A stretch of DNA of 64,000 nucleotides. It comes from Bacteroidales bacterium (GTDB lineage Bacteria > Bacteroidota > Bacteroidia > Bacteroidales > Marinilabiliaceae). The position numbers and the translations under genes are program-made. The notes beneath the pieces are model-generated. The model saw nothing but the letters and a program-made list of their open reading frames with translations. It was not told where the DNA came from and ran no database searches. Below, one piece after another: positions 52,809 to 60,984 of the stretch. The stretch is taken from assembly GCA_017960905.1 (NCBI GenBank), contig JAGCYH010000047.1, forward strand, positions 33,032 through 97,031, read 5' to 3'. Numbering within the stretch: the first letter of the stretch is position 1; every line of letters starts with the position of its first letter.

Positions 52809-55800
52809 ATGAAAAAGAGACGGCTGATACTTAAAGTGTTTCTGATACTTTGCGCCATAGGCGCAACGGCGTATTTTTGGAAAAAATACTGCTCACCGAC
52901 GCACATCGCGTTTGTCAATTATCAGGCGCTGCAACTGGGTGAGATAGCAAGGGCTAACGACAATCTGATGATTGAAGTATCTGACCTTCAGTTAGATAAC
53001 ATCGACAAAATTGACGATTACGACATGGTTTTCGTCAACGGAATGGGCTTGCGGCTCACCGCCGAACAACGTTCGGCGATAGAAGTGGCCGGGCTTTGCG
53101 GCGTGCCGATTCTGACCGTGTCGTCTACAAACCCCGACAACTACATCGTTTCGCTTAGCGAAACCGATGCCGACACGATAGTGGACTATCTGAGCGGCGG
53201 ACGGCGCAACATACGCTCAATGCTCAATTACATAAGGACTTACATCGACAAAAAGAAAATATTCTGCGGCGAAATAGAGCCCGTTGTTGAGCGGAAAAAC
53301 TATATGATAACGCACACCGACATGGAAGACGCTGATTCAGAGGACGTTGGATTCAACAGCATACGCGAATATCTTGAGTATATGACGGAACATCTCGACC
53401 CGAATTACGGCAATCGGAAAGCGATTGTCGTAACCGGTCAGATGGGCGACGCAGCCGACTTGTCGGCTGCGCTTGAAGCTAAAGGGCTGGCAGTCTATTA
53501 CTTACAGTCGCTTCAGTCGGCCATAAACCGCCACACTATCGACTCTATAGCACCGCGCGCTGTGGTAAATATGGCTCACGGACGACTTGGCGACGGTGTG
53601 GTGGAATATTTGACAAAGTCAAATATTCCGTTGTTTTGTCCGCTGAATGTCAACACATTAGACACCGAATGGCAGTCGGACAAGATGGGCATGAGCGGCG
53701 GTTTCTTGAGCCAAAGCGTTGTGATGCCCGAGATAGACGGTGCGCTACGGCCGTATTCGCTTTTCGCACAGCGCATTAACGGCGACATTCGCGAAGCATA
53801 CACTATGCCGCATCGTTTGAGCGACTTTGTAGAAACCATCTGTAACTATCTGAGTTTAAAAGAGAAAGCCAACAAAGACAAACGTGTTGCGATAGTATAT
53901 TTCAAAGGTCCGGGACAAGCGGCACTTGCGGCAAGCGGGATGGAGGTTGTGCCGTCGCTGTACAACCTGCTTGTGAAAATGCGTCGCGAAGGCTACAATG
54001 TCGATGGCTTGCCATCGACAGCCGCCGAACTCGAACGGCAGATACAGGCGCAGGGCGAAGTGTTTTCGACCTACGACGATGCTGACTTTGAGCATTTTAT
54101 GCAAAACGGCAATCCAGAACTCATTGACAAAGAGCAATATACAAGTTGGGTAAAGAAATCGCTAACCGACGAGGCTTACAACGAAGTTGTAAGCCAGTTT
54201 GGCGAATTTCCGGGCGAATATATGTCGACTGCCGACGGACGACTTGGCGTGGCACGGCTTCAGTTTGGCAACGTGGTGCTCATGCCGCAGCCGCTGGCCG
54301 GCAAAGGCGATAACGCCTTTGCCATAGTTCATGGCACCGACGCCGCGCCGTCGCACGTGTTCATTGCGCCATATTTGTGGGCTCGCTATGGTTTCGGCGC
54401 CGATGTGCTGGTGCACTTCGGCACACACGGCGGCCTCGAATACACGCCGCGCAAACAAGTGGCTCTGTCCGATTCGGACTGGCCCGACCGGCTCGTGGGC
54501 AACATGCCGCATCTGTACATTTACACAATATCCAATGTGGGCGAAGCCCTCATTGCCAAACGCCGCTCGTACGCTGGCATTCAGAGTCATCTGACAGCGC
54601 CGTTTCTCGAAAGCGGTTTGCGCCAGCAATACAAAAAACTCGACGATGCCATTGCAAATTACAACAAAAACGTTGATTCTAAGAACGTTAGCACAACAAA
54701 AAGCGCATCATTGTTGGTGAAAAAAATTGCTGTTGAACTTGGCATTGCATCGGAATTGCAGCTTGATACAACGGACTTATCGGTGCCATATTCCGAAGAC
54801 GAGATATCAAAAATAGAGTCGTTTGCCGAAGAAATAGCCAACGAAAAGATTGTGGGTCAGCTATATACGCTTGGTGAGGCATACGAGCCCGACCGCATAG
54901 AAAGTAGCGTGAAGGCTATGGCGACCGAACCTGTAGCGTATGGCTTACTGGCTCTCGACAAGCAACTTGGCCGCGCCAAATACGACACCGAGAAACACAA
55001 ATCGCTTTTCACCCGGAAATACCTCGAACCGGCACAACGACTGGTTGCGGAAATATATAAAAATCAGTCGGTTACGACTGATGAATTTATCTGCAAAACA
55101 GCCGGAATAACCATGGCGCAGTTACTTCGCGCACGCGAAGTAACCGACGCCCTCAGCCGTCCGCGCGACCAGATGTCGATGATGATGAACATGCAGAAAA
55201 AAATGCAGCAGGCCACCGACACCGCTCGAAAAGCACCTATGGAAATGCCTGGAAATAAGAAAGATACAACGACTGCAAATAATCAGCCCGATAGTGCAAA
55301 AATGGCGGGAATGCGTGCCATGGGCGAAAACACCGACCCACGCAAGGCTTTGCAAATGGCCAAGATGATGGGCGCTTCCGACGAATCGCTCAAAAAAATG
55401 GCGGCTGCAATGGGCGTTACAAATGCAAAGCCCAAGAGCGACGGGCTGTCGGACATGATGAACATGATGGCCGCTCAGAAACAAGATTTTTCGCTCGAAG
55501 AGCGAAATCTTGCAACGGCGATATGCGAGGTTGAACGGGCTTTGAAAAACATAGGCAAATATCGTCAACAACTGCTCGAAAGTCCTGTTGCTGAGCTAAA
55601 TAGCATGATGAATGCGATGAATGGCGGCTATACGCCGCCATCACCTGGCGGCGACATAATATGCAACGCTAACGTATTGCCAACGGGACGTAACATGTTC
55701 GGTATCAACGCCGAAGCAACGCCATCGGAAGTGGCGTGGGAGAAAGGCAAAGCGCTTGCCAACGCCACTCTTGAGCAATACCGCGCAAGCCACAACGACA

Positions 55801-57086
55801 GTCTGCCGCGCAAGGTTAGTTATACGTTATGGAGTGGCGAATTTGTTGAAACAGAGGGCGCAACGATAGCGCAAATTCTGTATATGCTTGGCGTTGAGCC
55901 AGTTCGCGATGCATTCGGCCGCGTGACAGACCTTCGCTTGATTCCAAGCGAAGATCTTGGCCGCGAGCGCATCGATGTCGTAGTGCAGACTTCGGGGCAG
56001 CTGCGCGACTTAGCCGCATCGCGGCTTTTCCTCATCACGCGCGCCGTTGAAATGGCGGCCAACGCAGCCGACGACAAGTTCGAGAATCAGGTTGCCGAGG
56101 GCGTTCTCGAAGCGGAGCGAACGCTTACCGCCAAAGGTCTTTCGCCCAAAGAGGCCCGCCAATTATCGACCCGAAGGGTCTTTGGCGGCGTTAACGGCAA
56201 TTACGGCACCGGCATTCAGCAAATGGTACAGCAAGGCGATAAATGGCAGGATGTGAGCGAGATAGCCGATGTTTACATGAATAATATGGGCGCATACTAC
56301 GGTTCGGAAGATGAATGGGAGAGTCATTCGAAATTGGCATTCGAGGCGGCACTCACTCGTGCCGACGCAGTTGTGCAACCTCGCCAGAGCAACACTTGGG
56401 GCGCGTTGAGCCTCGACCACGTTTATGAGTTTATGGGCGGAATGAATCTTGCCATAAAAACCGTTACGGGCAAAGACCCCGACGCATATCTGGCCGACTA
56501 TCGCAACCGCAACAACGCACGCTTACAGCCTCTGAAAGAGGCAGTTGGAGTAGAAAGTCGAGCCACAATTCTGAATCCGGTGTACATTGGCGAGAAAATG
56601 AAGGGCGGTTCTTCGGCTGCAGCAAGCTTTGCCGAAGTGATAGAAAACACTTACGGCTGGAATGTAATGAAGCCAGAAGTTATCGACGAACGCCTCTGGA
56701 ACGACATTTACGACGTTTACATCAACGACAAGTACGACCTCGGCATCAGTGAGTTTTTCGAGGCGAAAAGTCCGGCTGCGCTGCAGCAGATGACATCGGT
56801 GATGAAACAGGCTATCGACAAAGGGCTGTGGAACGCGACGGAGGTTCAATCCGAACGGATTGAACGGATTGAACAGATTAACGCTCAGATGCAAAAACTA
56901 ACTCAGCCACAAACAGTTAGCAACGCACAAAACGACGGCACAGTACTCAAAAAAGAACGACTCGACACTGCCGAAAGCCAGACAACATACGTGTCGACGG
57001 GCGCTGTCGCAGGCGTTGTCATTGTAGCTATTTTACTGATAATCATCATTGTACGGAAGCGCAGAAAAGAAACAGACGAAGACTAA
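52809..57086 (+). CDS. hmuS: HmuS-like CobN/magnesium-chelatase H family protein
   Basis: A 1425-residue protein with an N-terminal membrane anchor (LILKVFLILCAIGATAYFW) and a C-terminal one (VAGVVIVAILLIIIIVRKRR), so the body is probably in the periplasm. The CobN/BchH-like core includes DVLVHFGTHGGLEYTPRKQV (about residue 540), GDIICNANVLPTGRNMFGIN (about 950) and WGALSLDHVYEFMGGMNLA (about 1200). Relatives in hmu operons act on haem, removing iron from the porphyrin (HmuS dechelatase). An insert at about 789-890 is strikingly methionine-rich, with about 20 Met in 100 residues (MSMMMNMQKKM, QMAKMMG, MMNMMA). hmuT follows with no gap. Confidence 0.92.
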   Translation: MKKRRLILKVFLILCAIGATAYFWKKYCSPTHIAFVNYQALQLGEIARANDNLMIEVSDLQLDNIDKIDDYDMVFVNGMGLRLTAEQRSAIEVAGLCGVPILTVSSTNPDNYIVSLSETDADTIVDYLSGGRRNIRSMLNYIRTYIDKKKIFCGEIEPVVERKNYMITHTDMEDADSEDVGFNSIREYLEYMTEHLDPNYGNRKAIVVTGQMGDAADLSAALEAKGLAVYYLQSLQSAINRHTIDSIAPRAVVNMAHGRLGDGVVEYLTKSNIPLFCPLNVNTLDTEWQSDKMGMSGGFLSQSVVMPEIDGALRPYSLFAQRINGDIREAYTMPHRLSDFVETICNYLSLKEKANKDKRVAIVYFKGPGQAALAASGMEVVPSLYNLLVKMRREGYNVDGLPSTAAELERQIQAQGEVFSTYDDADFEHFMQNGNPELIDKEQYTSWVKKSLTDEAYNEVVSQFGEFPGEYMSTADGRLGVARLQFGNVVLMPQPLAGKGDNAFAIVHGTDAAPSHVFIAPYLWARYGFGADVLVHFGTHGGLEYTPRKQVALSDSDWPDRLVGNMPHLYIYTISNVGEALIAKRRSYAGIQSHLTAPFLESGLRQQYKKLDDAIANYNKNVDSKNVSTTKSASLLVKKIAVELGIASELQLDTTDLSVPYSEDEISKIESFAEEIANEKIVGQLYTLGEAYEPDRIESSVKAMATEPVAYGLLALDKQLGRAKYDTEKHKSLFTRKYLEPAQRLVAEIYKNQSVTTDEFICKTAGITMAQLLRAREVTDALSRPRDQMSMMMNMQKKMQQATDTARKAPMEMPGNKKDTTTANNQPDSAKMAGMRAMGENTDPRKALQMAKMMGASDESLKKMAAAMGVTNAKPKSDGLSDMMNMMAAQKQDFSLEERNLATAICEVERALKNIGKYRQQLLESPVAELNSMMNAMNGGYTPPSPGGDIICNANVLPTGRNMFGINAEATPSEVAWEKGKALANATLEQYRASHNDSLPRKVSYTLWSGEFVETEGATIAQILYMLGVEPVRDAFGRVTDLRLIPSEDLGRERIDVVVQTSGQLRDLAASRLFLITRAVEMAANAADDKFENQVAEGVLEAERTLTAKGLSPKEARQLSTRRVFGGVNGNYGTGIQQMVQQGDKWQDVSEIADVYMNNMGAYYGSEDEWESHSKLAFEAALTRADAVVQPRQSNTWGALSLDHVYEFMGGMNLAIKTVTGKDPDAYLADYRNRNNARLQPLKEAVGVESRATILNPVYIGEKMKGGSSAAASFAEVIENTYGWNVMKPEVIDERLWNDIYDVYINDKYDLGISEFFEAKSPAALQQMTSVMKQAIDKGLWNATEVQSERIERIEQINAQMQKLTQPQTVSNAQNDGTVLKKERLDTAESQTTYVSTGAVAGVVIVAILLIIIIVRKRRKETDED

Positions 57087-57770
57087 ATGGAGACTCTGGT
57101 ATTCATATTGATGTTGTTGGTCTGCTTCAATTTCGCTCTGAAACAGACATTTATGAAGCCGTGGCACGTTGTTCTCGTGGCTGTAGCGTTGGCTGTGGCG
57201 GTTGGCTGTTCGTGGCCGTTGGCCATCGAACAGTCGAAATCGCAAATCGCGCAATGGCTTGCAAACAAGCAACTTATGCTCGACACTTCGGTCGTGCTGA
57301 CTCTCGAAGTGGCGTGGCAAATGGCATATTGCCTACTTGCCACGCATATAATGTTCGAAGACAAGATGCCGCGTAAAGTGCTGATAATCTACCGAATACT
57401 AAGGTTTTTCCCGGGAATACTCATTCTGCCAATTCTTTTCGCAGCTCTTGTCGGTCTGATTTATCAGTTCACAGGATTCGACTTCAAAGCGGTGGCATGG
57501 TGTTTCGCGGTGTCGGTGGCTGTGGTTTTGCCGGCAGTTTCGTTCGGATTGAGACGTCTGCTGCCCGAAAAGATTCTGCGCCTCGAAATACTGTTTCTCA
57601 CCAACGCGCTGCTGCTCATTTTGGGCATTATCGCCACAGTCAACGGCACTACAAGCTTTCACGGGTCCGACGAGGTGAACTGGAACGCCCTGTTTGCTTT
57701 TATCATATTACTGTCAATCAGCGCATTATGTGGATTTTTAATATATCGTCATAAAACAAAAAACAATTAG
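57087..57770 (+). CDS. hmuT: HmuT-like membrane protein
   Basis: A 227-residue protein with 6-7 membrane segments, starting directly after the hmuS stop. It has WHVVLVAVALAVAVGCSWPL and ends in a basic tail (YRHKTKNN). In P. gingivalis the order is hmuYRSTUV, and this gene occupies the hmuT place. No catalytic motif is recognised. It probably works with HmuU and HmuV at the inner membrane in energising or passing on the haem product, which is inference from the operon. Confidence 0.8.
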   Translation: METLVFILMLLVCFNFALKQTFMKPWHVVLVAVALAVAVGCSWPLAIEQSKSQIAQWLANKQLMLDTSVVLTLEVAWQMAYCLLATHIMFEDKMPRKVLIIYRILRFFPGILILPILFAALVGLIYQFTGFDFKAVAWCFAVSVAVVLPAVSFGLRRLLPEKILRLEILFLTNALLLILGIIATVNGTTSFHGSDEVNWNALFAFIILLSISALCGFLIYRHKTKNN

Positions 57771-57771
57771 T

Positions 57772-58368
57772 ATGGAGACAATTTCAGACATTCTGTATTG
57801 GATTTCGACGGGGCTGCTCGTTCCCGTCATAGTAGCACTTATTTTCCTGTTTATCAGAGCGTTGATGCTTATTGGCACTTTTTTCGGGCAATATGTAGCG
57901 CTTCGCAAATCGTCGCGTCAGATACGGCAGGCACTCTCGTGCACCGACAATTCGGCACTTGATGATGTCGTGGCAAAATTGCCACGACGCACTGGTACTC
58001 TGGTAGTTACGTACGCTAAAAAGATGATTGAAGCCCGCGCCAACGCTGCCGAAGTCGACCGTTTGTTCGCCGAGTACGAGATAGAGGCCGACCGCGACCT
58101 TGGAACCTCAAAAATGCTGTCGAAACTAGGACCGATGCTCGGCCTGATGGGCACGCTCATACCTATGGGTCCGGCGCTCGCGGGGCTCGCTTCGGGCGAT
58201 ATAGAATCTATGGCGCGCAATATGCAAGTGGCTTTCGCAACGACAGTTACGGGCCTCGTGGCTGCAGCTATCGGCTACATCACACAGCAAGTAAAACGCC
58301 GCTGGTATCAGCAGGATTTGATAAATCTTGAATATTTGGCACAAATAATCAAAAACGACAAGCGATGA
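57772..58368 (+). CDS. hmuU: HmuU-like MotA/TolQ/ExbB-family protein
   Basis: A 198-residue protein with three membrane segments and the MotA/TolQ/ExbB pattern: LGPMLGLMGTLIPMGPALAG and MQVAFATTVTGLVAAAIGYI. This is the same proton-channel fold as ExbB. It starts 1 base after hmuT ends and overlaps hmuV by 4 bases. With HmuV it may form a dedicated energiser for HmuS or HmuR. Confidence 0.88.
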   Translation: METISDILYWISTGLLVPVIVALIFLFIRALMLIGTFFGQYVALRKSSRQIRQALSCTDNSALDDVVAKLPRRTGTLVVTYAKKMIEARANAAEVDRLFAEYEIEADRDLGTSKMLSKLGPMLGLMGTLIPMGPALAGLASGDIESMARNMQVAFATTVTGLVAAAIGYITQQVKRRWYQQDLINLEYLAQIIKNDKR

Positions 58369-58694
58369 AAAAACGGCATTTCCTATTTTCTGACGACGAC
58401 GGCGACCCTATGTCGGTGGTTTCCAATCTGTTCGACGTGTCGATGGTTTTTGCCGTGGCACTTATGGTCGCACTCGTTACGCGCTTCAACATGACCGAAA
58501 TGTTTTCAAAAGAGGACTTTACAATGGTTAAAAATCCGGGCAAAGAGAACATGGAGATCATCACCAAAGAAGGCACCGAGATAAACCGCTACACACCAAG
58601 CGAGGACCAGGATTCCGAAGGACAGAAAAAAGGCAAACGAGTAGGCATAGCCTACGAGCTGGACAATGGACAGATAATATATGTACCTGAATAA
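58365..58694 (+). CDS. hmuV: HmuV-like DUF2149 protein (ExbD-like partner)
   Basis: A 109-residue protein. One membrane segment (MVFAVALMVALVTRF, about residues 28-42) is preceded by FDVS and flanked by polar ends, an ExbD-like topology; DUF2149 proteins accompany CobN-like chelatases and ExbB-like proteins in hmu operons. The C-terminal half is charged (YTPSEDQDSEGQKKGKRVGI). It overlaps hmuU by 4 bases. Confidence 0.85.
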   Translation: MKKRHFLFSDDDGDPMSVVSNLFDVSMVFAVALMVALVTRFNMTEMFSKEDFTMVKNPGKENMEIITKEGTEINRYTPSEDQDSEGQKKGKRVGIAYELDNGQIIYVPE

Positions 58695-58739
58695 CAATTA
58701 TTTACATCAGAAATATTTCAAAACTAAAAACTTACAAAA

Positions 58740-59129
58740 ATGGAAAGAAAAGCAAAAATCATCGTCTTCTGGATTCTCACCATCGTGGGATTCCTTACAC
58801 ATTCGCTAACTGACGCAATGCCAGCCTTTTGGGGCGTGAGCATTGCAGCTTTGGAGCCGCCTGTTTCGACCGGTATGATAGCCTTTATGATGACAATGAC
58901 ATATCTGATTCCCGTCATCGGCATTCTGCTCACTATGTACGGCGGCCGTATATGCCTCACAATCAACGCCGTATTGGCTTGCACGATGGCACTTTTCACA
59001 GTCTTACACATGGCGGAGCTCATCGAAGAGTTCTACGCAGCACAACTTGTGATAATGCCTATGATGGCTGTAATTGCCATAATCATGGCAATTAACTCGC
59101 TGAAAGTGAGGAAGGAAGAAAAGGTTTAA
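58740..59129 (+). CDS. Small four-helix membrane protein in the haem operon
   Basis: A 129-residue protein with four hydrophobic segments (IVFWILTIVGFLTHSLTD; MIAFMMTMTYLIPVIGILL; ICLTINAVLACTMALFTVLH; LVIMPMMAVIAIIMAINSL) and a basic C-terminus. No family recognised. It begins 45 bases after hmuV on the same strand and probably belongs to the operon. A transport or partner role is inference. Confidence 0.7.
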   Translation: MERKAKIIVFWILTIVGFLTHSLTDAMPAFWGVSIAALEPPVSTGMIAFMMTMTYLIPVIGILLTMYGGRICLTINAVLACTMALFTVLHMAELIEEFYAAQLVIMPMMAVIAIIMAINSLKVRKEEKV

Positions 59130-59164
59130 ACCCAAGATCTTTAAAACCATAGGGCATCGAATTG

Positions 59165-59179
59165 TGCAACCTGGTTGCA
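59165..59179. promoter_or_regulatory. Operator-like palindrome before the efflux gene
   Basis: TGCAACC, one central T, then GGTTGCA: a perfect 7-base inverted repeat. It ends 12 bases before the -7 box at 59192-59199, where a -33 element would normally lie, a good place for a metal-responsive regulator to bind. The regulator is not identified. Confidence 0.5.
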
Positions 59180-59191
59180 GAATCGGCGCCG

Positions 59192-59199
59192 TATTTTTG
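59192..59199 (+). promoter_or_regulatory. -7 box of the metal-efflux gene
   Basis: TATTTTTG is a full match to TAnnTTTG and lies 22 bases before the ATG at 59222. No TTTG -33 box at the right spacing; the palindrome at 59165-59179 takes its place. Confidence 0.6.
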
Positions 59200-59221
59200 C
59201 GATGGAATTAAAAATTAAACT

Positions 59222-60433
59222 ATGCAGGAAATCTGGGATTTGATTAACAAGATGTCGCCCTATCTGCTGCTTGGTTTCGGCGTTGCGGGGCTGCTGCACA
59301 CATTTGTGCCGTCGGGGGTCTACCGCCGCTACATTGGGCAGAACAACTTCCGCAGCGTTGTGTGGGCGGCGCTGATTGGCGTTCCGCTGCCGCTATGCTC
59401 GTGCGGCGTGATACCCACGGCCGTGTCGCTTCGGAAAGAAGGCGCGTCGAAAGGTGCGGCCACGTCGTTTTTGATTGCCACACCACAGACAGGTGTCGAC
59501 TCGATACTTGCCACCGCGTCGCTGCTAGGCTTGCCGTTTGCCATTCTGCGCCCTGTGGCGGCACTCGTAACCGCCTTGTTCGGTGGTCAGTTGGTGACGC
59601 TCGCCACCCGCAACGAGCCCGCCGAACCCATATCGCGCCGCAGCGAACAAACCACGCAACACACTTTCCGACAGAAACTTACGGGCGCTTTGCGCTACGG
59701 CTATCTGGATATGATTCAAGACATTGGCCTTTGGCTTGTGGTGGGTTTGGCTGTGGCTGGGCTGATAACCGTGCTCGTGCCCGACGGATTCTTTCTGCGC
59801 TTCGCGGACACGCCTGTTGTGAATATGGCGGCGATGCTGGCCGTTTCGGTGCCGATGTACGTCTGCGCCACAGGCTCAATCCCAATTGCCGTGGCTCTGA
59901 TGCTCAAAGGCCTGACGCCTGGCGCGGCTCTTGTTCTGCTGATGGCTGGACCTGCGTCGAATATGGCTTCGATATTTGTAATCCGCAAGGTGCTCGGACG
60001 CAAAACGCTGTGGCTCTATCTGTTATCGATAACGGCGGGTGCCGTTGCTTTCGGTTGCGGAATCGATTATCTGCTGCCGCGCGAGTGGTTCACAAGCCAT
60101 TTGGTGCAGTCGCGCGCCTGCTGCAACGGCGGCTCGGCCATATTCAGCACCATTTGCAGTGTGGCAATGTGCGGTCTGCTTGTTTTCGCGCTGATTAACA
60201 GATTTTTACCTAAAAAACATAAAATCGCTATGGACAAAAGAGTATTCAAGGTCGACGGTATGATGTGCAACCACTGCCGCGCCAATGTCGAGAAGGCTTT
60301 GCAATCGCTGCAAGGTGTTGATAATGTTGTGGTTGACCTTGCCGCAGGAACGGCTACAGTCACAGGCACGGCCACCGACGAAGCCATTGTTTCGGCCATT
60401 ACTGGGATAGGGTACGGGGCGGTAAAAGCGTGA
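59222..60433 (+). CDS. SO_0444-like Cu/Zn efflux permease with HMA tail
   Basis: A 403-residue protein. The membrane part (about 8 helices, residues 1-330) contains GVPLPLCSCGVIPTAVSLRK, the CSCG motif of the permease/DUF318 family, followed by ATSFLIATPQTGVDSILATA and a second half with MYVCATGSIPIAVALMLKG. From about residue 336 (MDKRVFKVDGMMCNHCRANV) an HMA domain with a CxxC metal site is fused. The combination is that of SO_0444-type copper/zinc efflux transporters. It has its own promoter and operator-like palindrome. The IS982 remnant begins about 7 bases after its stop codon. Confidence 0.9.
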   Translation: MQEIWDLINKMSPYLLLGFGVAGLLHTFVPSGVYRRYIGQNNFRSVVWAALIGVPLPLCSCGVIPTAVSLRKEGASKGAATSFLIATPQTGVDSILATASLLGLPFAILRPVAALVTALFGGQLVTLATRNEPAEPISRRSEQTTQHTFRQKLTGALRYGYLDMIQDIGLWLVVGLAVAGLITVLVPDGFFLRFADTPVVNMAAMLAVSVPMYVCATGSIPIAVALMLKGLTPGAALVLLMAGPASNMASIFVIRKVLGRKTLWLYLLSITAGAVAFGCGIDYLLPREWFTSHLVQSRACCNGGSAIFSTICSVAMCGLLVFALINRFLPKKHKIAMDKRVFKVDGMMCNHCRANVEKALQSLQGVDNVVVDLAAGTATVTGTATDEAIVSAITGIGYGAVKA

Positions 60434-60439
60434 CCGCAC

Positions 60440-60829
60440 TTTGCAACGTTTGCCACGAGCCACACGACAGACTTCAATTGGCTTCGAGTCTATGCAAAAG
60501 AACTCTTCGCCACCATCAATTGTGTTGGCCACGCGTTTACGTATTTCTTCACAAAGGCCACTTGTCAACTTACGTCTGTCGTTGAATTGGCGACGAGATA
60601 TGATATTGGGAATCAGACTGTTAATCTCTTTCAGCTTGCCTTTGAAAAGCCAGTTTTCACTGTCAATTTCTTCCGATTCGGCAGCCATACTCAGAGCAAT
60701 GACTTCCAAATCTGAGAAATGAAGTATTGGGCCTCGTCTTGGTATGTTTCCACGTTCGTCGACCAAATCTGAAGAAAAATGTTTGCACATTTCAAGAAAA
60801 TTAACGAATTTTGTATACAAGTTGTTCAT
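60440..60829 (-). pseudogene. Truncated IS982-family transposase
   Basis: From the ATG at 60829 the frame encodes about 130 residues typical of the N-terminal half of IS982 transposases (MNNLYTKFVNFLEMCKH, LHFSDLEVIALSMAAESEEI, SRRQFNDRRKL, EFFCIDSKPIEVCRVARGKR). The last part includes the first catalytic aspartate (CIDSKP). Homology stops at about 60440; beyond it the frame runs antisense into the efflux gene, which shows an abrupt truncation. The usual length is about 290 residues, so more than half is gone. No terminal inverted repeats were identified. The 155 bases from 60830 to 60984 hold no gene. Confidence 0.85.
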
Positions 60830-60984
60830 ATTAGTGATTATTATTTATGTTTTTGACACCGCTAAATTATTAAAAATCAATAACATAAGCGACTTTTTTT
60901 ATTAAGATTTTACAAATTTTTTAGATAAAAATAATTCCGCCAACGGGTCAATATATATACAAAACCATATTTTTTTACCTAAAT

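Noticed and set aside
60206..60439. Extension of the IS982 frame into the efflux gene
   Set aside because: The residues after RGKRCK lose all similarity to transposases and are antisense to the HMA domain.
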